A stretch of DNA of 64,000 nt from contig OZ007574.1 of the NCBI GenBank assembly GCA_963931925.1, positions 31,585,461 through 31,649,460 of the forward strand, in the 5' to 3' direction. Below, in pieces: positions 10,601-21,100 of the stretch (its first letter is position 1; each line of letters opens with the position of its first letter). Source of the stretch: Onchidella celtica (lineage: Eukaryota; Mollusca; Gastropoda; Systellommatophora; Onchidiidae). Both the position numbers and the translations under genes were made by a program. The notes under the pieces were generated by a model, which saw only the letters and a program-made list of their open reading frames with translations, was not told where the DNA came from and did not search any database.

Positions 10601-11830
10601 TCAAACGGCTCTAAATAGTTTCCATCAGCCCCCAAAATATGAACAAACCACAGTAAACATATATGCACACTATCTTCGGTGGAGGCGGTTTCTTTCAATT
10701 CTTGTTTACCGCAGCGACCTTTTTTTTTTTTTTTTTATACCCGCTCCTTTTGGATGGCGCCGCGAGGTTGATTAGTACTTTGCTGTTATCTGACAATCTA
10801 TGGTAACTTAGTATTGTTAGAATAAATGACCTTACCTTTCCTTATCAGGGTTATCTTTGGTTACCGGTTTAGTAAATGGGTTAGTTTTTCATAACCTTCT
10901 TGATGGCTCGTCTGAAACTGGATAGACAGAAACTGGTAGAAGGAGGGTGAGGAGGGAACGATAAATGTTAAATCCACGCATACACAAGACTAATTAATAT
11001 TAGTGTCCTATGCTATGTCCCCGGCCCATACAGGTCATGGGTCGGAGCAACCCTCAAGCCCGCACCAGAGTGGTGCCATCACTGTCAAATATTTTCTCGT
11101 CACCATCTTTTAACACTAGCCAAAACACCGAATACTGCAAGAGGGCCTTTACTACGGTGACACTGTTACTGTTATACCTACACCTATTCGGAGTGGTTAA
11201 CTGAGTTAGTTGCTTGTATGTAGCAGGAGATGTGCTGGCCTTTAGCTTTCTTGTACTGATTTATGTTTTTATTGTCCCTCCCGAGTTATAGATGGTTCTC
11301 TGTCAGGGATCCCCCCCGACGGTCAGACCTCTCTCAACGGGGCTGCTCAGGGAACCCCCCCCCCCCCCAACTAGGTCTCCCGGGACAGTCCCTGGAGCAA
11401 ACACTCTCCCCCACTTACCGCAGCGACCTAGTTCCGCGATTTGGCGGAAGTGAGATCTCTCTATATAATTTATATATTCTCTCTGATTTTAGTTATCTCC
11501 AACTAGTAGACCATTGCGTGAAGTATTATTGAAATTTAATGTCACGAAGTCACCGTCGATCTAGTTGGCCGAACAAAAGCGCTTGATGCACCTCAAAGCG
11601 AACCCCCCCCCCCCCCCCCGGCACAAGTATTAATTGCCTTATCCACAAAAATTCTGAAACTTACAACAGTGAAATACGACAGTCAGATGGCTGCAAAATG
11701 TCATTTCATTCATAACGTTTCGTCATATCCCGCAAAAAAAAAAAATAGATATATATAAATAGATATATATTCTGTGAAAACTTAGAATGTGGTTCCAAAA
11801 ATACACCACACTGGGCATCGCGTGATGCAC
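10601..11830. other. non-coding, homopolymer-rich
   Basis: No gene seen. Contains T(16+) at 10722-10736 and C-runs near 11356 and 11605. CCCGACGGTCAGACC-like and CGCAGCGACC words recur (10711, 11418), without a clear unit. Confidence 0.45.
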
Positions 11831-11839
11831 TTCAAAACT

Positions 11840-12130
11840 GGAACAATGGGTGAAAGAGAGTTAATAAAATAATAGCTGGAGTGATAACAACGAAACTGGA
11901 ACAATAGCTGAAATAATAACAGCAAAGATGAATGACAGTTGAAATGATAACAACAAAAACAGAATGATAATTGAAATAATAACTACAAAAATGACAAGAC
12001 GCTTGAAATTTAAAAAAAACAAGAAATTTAAAAAAAACAATGAAATGATATTTCCAGTAATGATAATAATAGTTGAAACAATAAAAATAAAAATGACATG
12101 ACAATTGAAATAGTGACGACAATAATAATG
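11840..12130 (+). repeat. degenerate A-rich tandem repeat
   Basis: Recurring words (GAAATRATAACARCAAAAAT, ACAATAGCTGAAATAATAAC) repeat at roughly 30-40 bp spacing over about 290 bp. The repetition produces two spurious minus-strand frames rich in Phe, Ile, Tyr and Cys. Confidence 0.55.
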
Positions 12131-12745
12131 CACAATATAAACGTTACAATTTAATTAAGTCAAGCACTTGCCAAAAACCTGGAATTGTAAAGATCCGGAC
12201 ATAAAACGTTCCTCCTACTAGTTGGCGTATCAAGATGAAGGAAGTTTAAAAACGAGACAAAAAAAAACCCACACACACAATCTGTATGAGTCAGTCATCG
12301 TTCATACATTAGATAGCACTGAAGACAAGGTTGCATCGCGCAATCAACCAGAAATTTACTATAAACAGCCACACACAAGAATAATCAATAGCCTGTTCAT
12401 CAGGCATCTAACCTGTATCAGCTCTGCGTGTTGGTTGTCGATTACTACTTTTGTGTGCTCGTATCGTTGGACTTTGAAATGTTCAGCTCCTCTGACAAAA
12501 TGGTCTGAATCATATTCAAAGATGGAGCAGAAACTAGCACCAATGAGCGGCGCTCTGGCAAAGCGAGTTTCATACAATCCACCGGAACGCACTCAGCTGT
12601 GACGTATCACGTAATACGACGGTTTCTGGAGAGTGAATTGACACCGAGGGACGTCTCAACGCGTATCATAAAATACTGTTTTACACTGTGTAGTTTATGC
12701 ACAAAGAATATGAAATTGGCAACACGTTTGTATATAATATGCCCG
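12131..12745. other. non-coding, no gene supported
   Basis: Frames of 126 codons (plus, 12222-12602) and 77 codons (minus, 12359-12592) exist, but neither has recognisable domains or codon regularity. I treat them as chance. Confidence 0.4.
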
Positions 12746-12995
12746 CCCTCCCTTATGCGTAATAAATGCACCAGCCCCTATCCCCTCATCCTCTGCAGCT
12801 CCGCACTCACGCAATCTGGCCAAGTGGATTCTCGTGGCACAACAGGACACGATTCGCCGCGCACCGCTAGCCCTCCCTTATGCGTAATAAATGCACCAGC
12901 CCCTATCCCCTCATCCTCTGCAGCTCCGCACTCACGCAATCTGGCCAAGTGGATTCTCGTGGCACAACAGGACACGATTCGCCGCGCACCGCTAG
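12746..12995. repeat. perfect 125-bp tandem duplication
   Basis: 12746-12870 and 12871-12995 read as identical 125-bp units, each starting CCCTCCCTTATGCG and ending GCGCACCGCTAG. Identity by eye implies a very recent duplication or an assembly artefact. Confidence 0.9.
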
Positions 12996-13639
12996 CATGG
13001 GATGGTCGCTAGTTAATGGATCTAACGCGGTTCTGGATCAGGTTAGGCTGCCCTCATGGAGAGAAATTTGCATCACGGCGTTGCACATTGCTTTAAAATT
13101 GTGCTCATTTCTCAGATGGGCTAAAACTTTCCCTCCACGCCCACCTGTCACCGGCTCACTGGCGAATGACGTTTCCTAGAGCAGCGAAATTCATGTTAAC
13201 TCAGATTTAAAATAAGGGCATTTGCTTTCTTTATAAGCCTTGTTCCAAGCAATGCACAGGCGCTGCAGCCAATGCATTCGAAAGATAACTTCAGCAGCAA
13301 CTTTATGTCAGTGAAAATTCGACTTCCCTGTAAAATTTCACGTCTGTGCTATATGGTTGATCAAAACAATTTGTTTTGCGTTTAAACTTACTGAAATAAT
13401 TAATCATTTTTCGAAATTGACCCCTTAAAATGCTGTAATATTTGGGTGTTTGTAACTACACACAATTGAATTTGGTGTCTTCGCCTTCTTTTGATTTGTC
13501 GTTATGTGAAGTTCATTATCAGAACCCCTTTCTGAAACTGTTACCATCAGGCATTTTGAAAACCACATATTGCAGTAAAAAGAGCTCAAAGATCTTCGTA
13601 TAGGCCCATTGCGGACATGGGACATTTTAGTCGTCAGGA

Positions 13640-13995
13640 CCGACGCATAACCATGGCGATGGTAGCATTGATTTTGATTCGTTAACTGATTTGCACTGCG
13701 AGCACTTCAGGCGTCGCGAACCAATCGGAGGCGAGCTTAAAAAAAGTTCACTACAGTAAACAATGACACGTGTGTATGCGCACATGGGAGACGTTCGGTC
13801 AATTCTTTCACTTCCTTCCCCCTGTTTACACAGATGGTAGGGAATCTGACCAGCTTGGATCCATCTTTTCCACCCCTGTCATAAGAGTCAAGGCATTTTA
13901 ACCGCTCAGACATATCTCGAAGTTACACTCGTCAGCTGATCCACCCGCCATTTTAGGTGTCGGAAGTTCAAAACAAAAACATTCTGTGACGCCAT
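13640..13995 (+). repeat. dispersed repeat family C, copy 1
   Basis: Aligns over ~350 bp with 25065-25450, with shared blocks CATGGGAGACGTTCGGTCAA, GACCAGCTTGGATCCATC and CAGACATATCTCGAAGTTAC. The copies differ by scattered substitutions and small indels. No terminal repeats or coding sequence recognised; class unknown. Confidence 0.75.
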
Positions 13996-14584
13996 TCGCA
14001 ATGGACCTATACAATTTAACATGACCAAACATATTGGAAACATATTATCTACACAGCTTTGTTGGATCAGCTGGAGGGAAAAAAAAGACACTACCCAAAG
14101 CAGACAAGAACCCATAAAAACGAGCCCGTTTATGTGAGTCAGCTAATGGGGACATTTTCTTTGAGTTTGGCATTGACATTAGATAAGACGTAGAACGAGC
14201 AAAGTCAAAACATCTATGCCCGAAATGTCTCCGTTCTAGTATTATGTAATGCGAAGACAAAGCACCATCCACTTCACTTCAAGCTACCACCCAATGCAAA
14301 ACAGTCGAGTTCAAATGTTTGTATTAATCAAGAACTTTTTACATCGTTTTAACGTAATTACATTAATACATAGCCTATCTTACAAGGATTATTCCCGTGT
14401 CACAAAACATTCTACTTTGATAGCAACTGACTCAGTACTACACACATTGACAGAGTGCAGTGTAGTCGATGAGTATTCCTGCAAGATAATTATTTATGAC
14501 CCCTGACCATTATCAGCAACGATTCCTGTCACATTTTCACTATTTGCGTACCGTACACATTTTGACAGAGGCAACGAACATCTG

Positions 14585-14960
14585 AGTTTGAGTTTGGGTT
14601 TTACGGCGCGTCGGCACGATAGCGGCCATTTTACGCCCTTCACGGTCTATTTGGGTACACGTTCTTTATTTATGTTTCGTATTCAGAGCATTTCGTTTTA
14701 ACGTAGAATTAAATACATTCATATAATTTTTATCACACTGGTAAAGTTTACAAAAGTTGTTTTGTGTGGATCTGGAAAAAAATGTGTAAATGAGCGTAAC
14801 AGTTTTTAACTTAAGTTGTAGGTCTTAGCCTCACTCAGAAAGGACGTGGTGCGTTGCGGGCCCATGTTATAAAATAATTCTTTCATGGATCCGCAGGTAT
14901 AGTGCCTTCTTCCGATATGCATGAAGTCTATACATTCGTGTAGTTACAAAACGATTACCA
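14585..14960 (+). repeat. dispersed repeat family B, copy 1
   Basis: The 5' part (GAGTTTGGGTTTTACGGCGC, GTCGGCAC, CTATTTGGGTAC) is shared with 47265-47350. The 3' part (GTTGTTTTGTGTGGATCTGG, GGATCCGCAGGTATAGTGCC, TATGCATGAA) is shared with 52045-52255. No inverted ends or box A/B recognised; class unknown. Confidence 0.65.
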
Positions 14961-15534
14961 ATTTCTCAGATCCGATCAGTTTCGTAACGTGTAAGGTGAC
15001 GCCCGACAGTAATGTTGGATTTTTTTTTTCTTTTAAACACCACTGCCTTAATACCCCTTTCACGTACCAAGTAAGCCGTGTATAGTGTAAAAGAAGGCAC
15101 ATTTCATGACTTTAGGACTGAAGTACATAATTAATATTTAAACACTTAAATGTGTACGCCTCAAAACCATTTCCTACTCCCGAAATACATGTACATTATC
15201 TCCGTTCTATGCAACAGTTATTTGTTTTGTGAGTCTGTACATTTGATTATACACGTGAAGACGACAAGGGAGGAACGTCGGTTATCACAAAATGCGAGTT
15301 TTATGGTTACCTCCTTCAGCTCTTTGCTAGCTATAGCGTTGTTCCTCTCATACCAACTATGTGAAAAACAACCGCTGTCCAGCAATAAGAGCAAATTTAG
15401 ACAAGGAATCCTCTTATCAACCTACGGAATTTCAAACTTTAAAATGCGAATTTCTCCGAACCTTCATTTTGTAGCAACTGACGTTTTTTCCCTGTTGTCT
15501 TCATGTAGAAATCTGTTAACATGTATCATCATCA
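14961..15534. other. non-coding, no gene supported
   Basis: A 159-codon plus-strand frame (15150-15629) spans this and the next feature. It has no recognisable domain, and its 3' third is antisense to a LINE fragment, so I do not call it a gene. Confidence 0.45.
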
Positions 15535-15962
15535 TTAAGTGCCTTGGCGATCATGACCCTCCACCTCTCACGATTTTCCGTGGCCCTGATGACGTCGTTG
15601 GTGGTGTGCATTCCCAGTCAGGCCTTTAGGTCGTCCTGCATCTTTATGAGCTGTCGTCCCCGGCTTCTTCTTCCATCGAATTTCCCTGTTGTTACCAAAT
15701 GTTCCACTGTTCGTCTTCTCATTACATGTCCAAAGAATGTTCCCTGTCTTTTTCTGATCTTGTTTAGGAGTGTTCTCTTTTCCTCTGCTTGTCTCAACAA
15801 TTCTTCATTAGTCTTCATGGAATTCTAAGCATTCTTCTCAGAAACCACATTTCTGTTGCTTCAAGTTTTCTTACTGTTTCTGTATTTAGCGTCCAGGTTT
15901 CGCAGGCATACAAAAAAATTGATTCAATATAACACTGCAATATTCTTTTTCTGAGACTGATT
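15535..15962 (-). pseudogene. RTE-like LINE ORF C-terminus, decayed
   Basis: The minus strand encodes the usual C-terminal region of RTE-like endonuclease/reverse-transcriptase proteins. A KPGR-type remnant of the CETW segment (near 15900) is followed by NEELLRQAEEKRTLLNKI, then GTFFGHVMRRRTVEHLV, then the basic GRRSRGRQ stretch. The frame changes between the first and second pieces, and no endonuclease or catalytic RT motifs remain. It is a different lineage from the LINE at 39329, whose C-terminus reads RRRWRWIGHTLRR. Confidence 0.65.
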
Positions 15963-15989
15963 GGTATTGTTGACATGTATAATGTATGT

Positions 15990-16315
15990 ATTACTAGAGA
16001 GCTTGCACTGGCTACCGATAGAAAAAGGAATCATGCATAAGCTGGCTACCATGTGTACAAATTTATGTACACACCAACATATTTAACTGATCTTTTGACT
16101 CCCCATATACCATAATGATATCCTAGATCATTTTAAGACTTTTGAACATCAGCTGATGAGTCATTGTTTTCCATTCTGAATGCGCATCTAGTTTTTTAGT
16201 ATGCCTGTGTATTGTGTGTGTGATTATAAATGTTGTAAAGCACTTAGAGACTGGTTTTTAACGGGATGGAGCGCTATATAAATGCCGTGTATTGTTATTA
16301 TTATTTTCAGTGGCA
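15990..16315 (+). mobile_element. L2/CR1-like LINE 3' end fragment
   Basis: The first part corresponds to the RT C-terminal region (LHWLPIEK-type start, later FEHQLMSH). It is followed by a 3' UTR in which TGTAAAGCACTTAGAGACTG and GAGCGCTATATAAATGCC lead into an ATT-rich microsatellite tail. The same 3' end is present at 39003-39328 plus 42572-42700. At 16203-16226 it shows the uninterrupted sequence into which the RTE element at 39329 was inserted in the other copy. Confidence 0.7.
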
Positions 16316-17039
16316 AACGACAATACAATACAATACAATCATTGTGTGGGAGCAACTCGAACGGCTGTGAGTAATGGAGCAGCCAAGTCAAGGTAAACGT
16401 TGTCTTAAAATCCTTATCTTTGAACACAAAGTCGTGATATTTGGAGAGAACACGCATAGATATGTTGTTGGCAATTGTCTCAGAGATGGTTGCAATTGGT
16501 TCAGCCATATATTAAATACAGCTATTTAAATCTGCGAGGTATATCGGCAACATTGGAAGGAAATTGCACAGACGTTGAGCGTCCGTTGTGGAAAGAGTTT
16601 TCAAGCTACATCCATCATTTTTTTACCAAATAATACACTGATTTCTCCTTTACACTGATAAAACATAACGTTATATCTATGCGAAACGCAAAGTGACAAA
16701 TTTGATGAGATACCACTGACAGAAATCGGCACATCTATTAGTGGCGGGCCTCCAATTTTTTGAGACCCTGAAACTTGTACCTTCGCAACCAGGGACAATT
16801 GGACAACATCTAAATTCAATCATTAAAAAAAGTTTTCTCCCCCCCCCCCCCCAGTGTGTAATAACCACATACAGCCCTCAGTACATACATGTGCCATGCA
16901 AACCAAGCGCGTGGTCAATTACGTATAAAATTCTGCCCCTCGAGTCAGACAACAATAGATGGTATTGGCATATGAGAGAGAGAGATATAATAAATTTTTA
17001 TTCACGTGACAATTTCACGGTGAAGATAGAGAGAATAAT
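16316..17039. other. non-coding upstream of Gypsy element
   Basis: Begins with a (CAATA)n stretch and includes a C-run at 16840. I looked for a 5' LTR here and could not recognise one matching the sequence downstream of pol. Confidence 0.4.
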
Positions 17040-17410
17040 TTTGCAGTGGTAACAGAAGACACTGCGTGTCCGCGTTTTGAGAAGAGAAAGATATTTCAAA
17101 TTTGTCGTGTTGAGAGAGAGATATATTTTTGATTCATCGCATTGAGAGAGCGATTCATTTTTCACAGTGATAACAGAGGACACTGGTTCGTCGCGTTGAG
17201 AGAGACATAAATTTTGAGAGTGATCACTCAAGACATTAATTTATCGCATTAAAGGCGATATATATTTTATTGCAGTGGGAGCAACGGATAGACGGCACTG
17301 CCTTACTAGAATTTATATTCAGAGAGAGAGAGAGAGATAAAGTTTTTGCAGTTTAAGTGATACTGCCTGTAATTTACAGAGAGAGATAGAACGTTCTTTT
17401 CGCGAAGCAG
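17040..17410 (+). repeat. leader repeats of the Gypsy element
   Basis: Four imperfect units contain CAGTGGTAACAGAAGACACT (17044), CAGTGATAACAGAGGACACT (17165), CAGTGGGAGCAACGG (17273) and CAGTGCTAACATAAGACACT (17407). They are separated by GAGAGAGA-rich spacers. The word TGGTAACAGAAG resembles a primer-binding site complementary to an initiator tRNA-Met 3' end (TGGTAGCAGAGG type). Whether any unit is the real site is unproven. Confidence 0.5.
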
Positions 17411-17529
17411 TGCTAACATAAGACACTGAATTAATATTAACAGTCAATAACTGTTCATATAATATAATTGATACCGCGATATCCCTTAATAGTAGGTAAC
17501 TACTTACTATTTACAGACTTGAACATATC

Positions 17530-18126
17530 ATGGCTGATTTTCTTAAATACTTTGAATCTGCCAAAGTTCTGGGCATACCAGAAGAAGAACGCGCCTCGTG
17601 GTGCGAACGACAAGTACAGCAAGACCGAGAGCGCGAGGATCGAAAAGAAGCAAGAGAGAGAGAAAAAGAAGAAAGAGAAAGAGAAAAAGAAGTAGAGAGA
17701 GAAAAAGAAAGAGAAAGAGAACGAGAAAAAGAAAGAGAGAGAGAAAAGGAAAGACAGCATGAACTCGCAATGAAAAAGTTAGAGCAACAATCGCTTGTAA
17801 CACCCACCACTGCCACCAATACTTATGCTACCAAACCAAAACTGCCGACATTTAATGAAAAACTCGACCGGATCGACGCATATTTACATCGGTTCGAGCT
17901 ACACGCTAAATGCGTCGGATGGCAGCAGGCGATGTACAGTTCATGCCTGTCTAATTTATTAACAGGTAAGGCGTTAGAAGTATTTCATAGCCTCAAAGTA
18001 GAGGATGCCAACGATTATGACAAGCTTAAAACAGCACTGCTTAATTCCAGCATACCGAGTATGGCTTTCATCAAAGATTTCGCTCATGTAAACCTGAGCC
18101 ATCTGAAAATTTCTCAACTTATGTGA
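17530..18126 (+). CDS. Gypsy-element gag part (fossil)
   Basis: A 198-residue reading. Residues ~1-35 include ADFLKYFESAKVLGIPEEE. Residues ~38-80 are an almost uninterrupted charged helix of Arg/Glu/Lys (coiled-coil-like, encoded by a GAGAAA-type repeat). Residues ~110-190 resemble the retroelement capsid domain (YLHRFELHAKCVGW, FHSLKVEDANDYDKLK). In this family the product assembles the particle in the cytoplasm. Only the family assignment is claimed; the element is treated as a relic. Confidence 0.75.
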   Translation: MADFLKYFESAKVLGIPEEERASWCERQVQQDREREDRKEAREREKEEREREKEVEREKEREREREKEREREKERQHELAMKKLEQQSLVTPTTATNTYATKPKLPTFNEKLDRIDAYLHRFELHAKCVGWQQAMYSSCLSNLLTGKALEVFHSLKVEDANDYDKLKTALLNSSIPSMAFIKDFAHVNLSHLKISQLM

Positions 18127-21100
18127 ATCGGCTGAAACATTATTTAGATCGCTGGATTGAGCTCGCGAACGTAACTACCGGAAATTATTCCCAACTTTAC
18201 GATTTGGTCTTAAAGGACCAAATCTATACGGCATGTCATTCCGATTTGGTTGCCCACCTTAAAGAGAGGGCACCGACATCCTCTGAAGAAATCACATCGT
18301 GCGCGGAACGTTACGCGTCCGCCCACCCAAATCGTCCTTTGGCAAAGCCTTCAACTACAACACCGTGTTATGCCAACGTAGGCAAAGGAGCGCCAACCGG
18401 ACACGATCGTTCAAGGCCGACTCGTCGTCAGGCCCCAAATCCGCGCTCTCAATCAGAGCCGCCTTTTGTTAGACAGAGAGATTTCCCGAATCGAGGTAAT
18501 GTATCCCCGCGTCGAGGATACCAGAGTTATTCTTTTTACGAGCCTCGCCCATATTATCGTGGCAACTATCCAGGCCAACAATATAACCGGCCTCAGGGAC
18601 CGCCGCGACGAGTGCATTTTGATGATAATCATAATTATAATAGACCGCAGAGTCTTCCTTATCGTGGAAACGATCTTAATCGTACTATGTGTTTTAGGTG
18701 TAATAGGGTAGGTCACGTACAAAAATTTTGTAACGTGAAATTGGAATCGGCAAATGCCTGCTCGGTTAAATCTACACCTTATGAGACTGACGGTCATTCT
18801 GAATCTTCATCGCAATCAAAGACTATTCCAGTCATGTCCGCCCTACATGAACTGGGTGAATTAACATTTTACCAGGGCCGCGTGAACGCGATTCGCGCTT
18901 CTGTTCTACGTGACTCCGGATGCACGACTATCGGCGTTCGACAGTCACTAGTCCGTCCAACACAATTTTTGGACAAGGATGTAACTTGTATTACTTTTGG
19001 CGGATCTGTAGAGCGATTCCGTCTTGCAGAAGTTTATATTGATACACCTTTTCTCACAGGTATTGTTACTGCATGTGTACTGCCTAATCCAGTGGCTGAT
19101 ATAATCATAGGGAATGTACCTCAAGTAAATAAGTTTCCTATCGGTAATTTGGAAATTTGGACTGAGGATGAGAGTGTTGCTTGTGCGACAACACGCCTAC
19201 AATCGAGTCGACGAGCACACAGTCCATTGAGTAATCCTACTATTGAAGTGAACATAACGTCTAGTGCATTTCATGATGAGCAACATTCAGATCCCACATT
19301 GAAACATTTGTTTGCTAAGGTTGATCCTACCGCACCGGATACCTCTAAGTTTCTTATTAAAGATGACTTATTATATCGTAATTTTCGGAATAAGCGAGAG
19401 ACCGTTATGCAACTTGTGGTACCAAGATCTTTTCGTCGCGACATTATTCGTCTCGCGCATGACACTTCCTTGGCAGGTCACCAGGGAAAGGCCAGAACTA
19501 AGTCTCGAATACTATCGCAATTTTTTTGGCCCAGTATTTACGCAGATGTAAACCGGTTCGTATCAACATGTGACGTATGTCAGAGACGTACTCCTAAAGG
19601 AAGAGCATCGCGAGCTCCTCTACAGGAGATGCCAATGGTCTCCAGACCATTTGAGCGCGTTGCCGTAGATATAGTTGGTCCCCTACACAAGTCAGACAGA
19701 GGACATCGTTTTATACTTTCTGTCATTGACTACGCAACCCGTTGGCCAGAGGCCATTCCGCTAAAAGACATTTCAGCTGATCATGTCGCTGAGGCCCTTA
19801 TTACTATTTTTTCGCGTCTTGGGTTTCCGGTTGAAATTTTATCGGACAGTGGTCCACAGTTTACCTCTGAGCTTTTTAAGAAAGTCTTGGAGTTGGTCGG
19901 GATTAAACAAAGATTGACATCTCCATACCACCCACAGTCTAATGGCTGCTGTGAACGGTGGAATGCTACCATGAAAAGTATGCTTGCGCGAGTTTCGGCC
20001 GACAAACCGAGTGATTGGGATCGACAACTCCCCGCTATTCTTTTTGCATACCGAGAACTGCCGAACGCATCGACGGGTTTTTCCCCCTTCGAATTATTGT
20101 ATGGTCGTAAGCCGCGTGGTCCAATGGCCATACTTCATGATTTATTCGCCGGATCAGACACCGACGACAATGATACGCGGTCTGCATATCAATATGTTGT
20201 AGACTTGCGCCATCGAATTCTTAACGCATGTCAGCTCGCACAAAAATCTTCAGCTGCGCATGCTAGTCTTTATAAACAATATCGTGATCAAGGTAGCCGA
20301 TTGCGAACCTTGGCCGTCGGAGACCAAACTCTTGTTCTCCTTCCGGAGACGAAAAATAAACTCCTTCTTACATGGAAGGGACCTTTTAAAGTTCTAAAGA
20401 GACTTTCTCGAGTAAATTATCTTATCAAGATTCGGGGACAGGACAAAGTCTTCGATATAAATATGTTAAAGCAGTACCTGTCCGACGATGATAATCGACA
20501 GAATAATCGCCGGAATGTGGTTGCTCAGGCCAATGCGGCCTTGGTTTCAGTTGACGATGATGATCCTATTAAGATAGAGAATTCAATCCCCGCACTTCGA
20601 TCTTCTGAAAACACTTCGGATGTAAATATAAATCCAGACTTATCTGAATCGCAAAGACAAGATATAAGAGATTTGCTTAATGAGTTTAGTACAGTCTTTA
20701 CTGATCTACCAGGTAATACTTCTTTGGTACAGCATGTTATAAGATTAAAGACGGATATACCCGTCTTTGTTAAACCATACCCGCGTCCACTGCACGCACA
20801 GGAGACTATAATAACCGAGGTACGTAACATGTTTCACCTAGGAGTGATAGAGCGATCGACGAGTCCATATAACTCACCCATCGTCTTAGTGAAAAAAAAA
20901 GATGATACCGTGCGTTTTTGTATTGACTATCGTAAACTTAATGAGGTTACGATATATGACGCTGAACCGATTCCCAACCAGGAGAATCTTTTTGCTCAGT
21001 TAGCGAGGGCAACGATTTTTTCTAAAATTGATCTTTCCAAAGGCTATTGGCAAATTCCGCTTGATGAGAATAGCAAGCAATATACCGCTTTTCAGACTGA

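Noticed and set aside
11832-12133. Two overlapping ~90-codon hydrophobic minus frames resembling membrane proteins
   Set aside because: They translate a degenerate A-rich tandem repeat; the hydrophobicity is a composition effect.
12222-12602. 126-codon plus frame
   Set aside because: No domain, signal peptide or regular codon use; neighbouring frames are equally open.
15150-15629. 159-codon plus frame
   Set aside because: Its end is antisense to a decayed LINE and it has no recognisable domain.
17500-17819. Phe/Ser-rich and Leu-rich minus frames
   Set aside because: Antisense of the charged GAGAAA-type repeat in the gag part.
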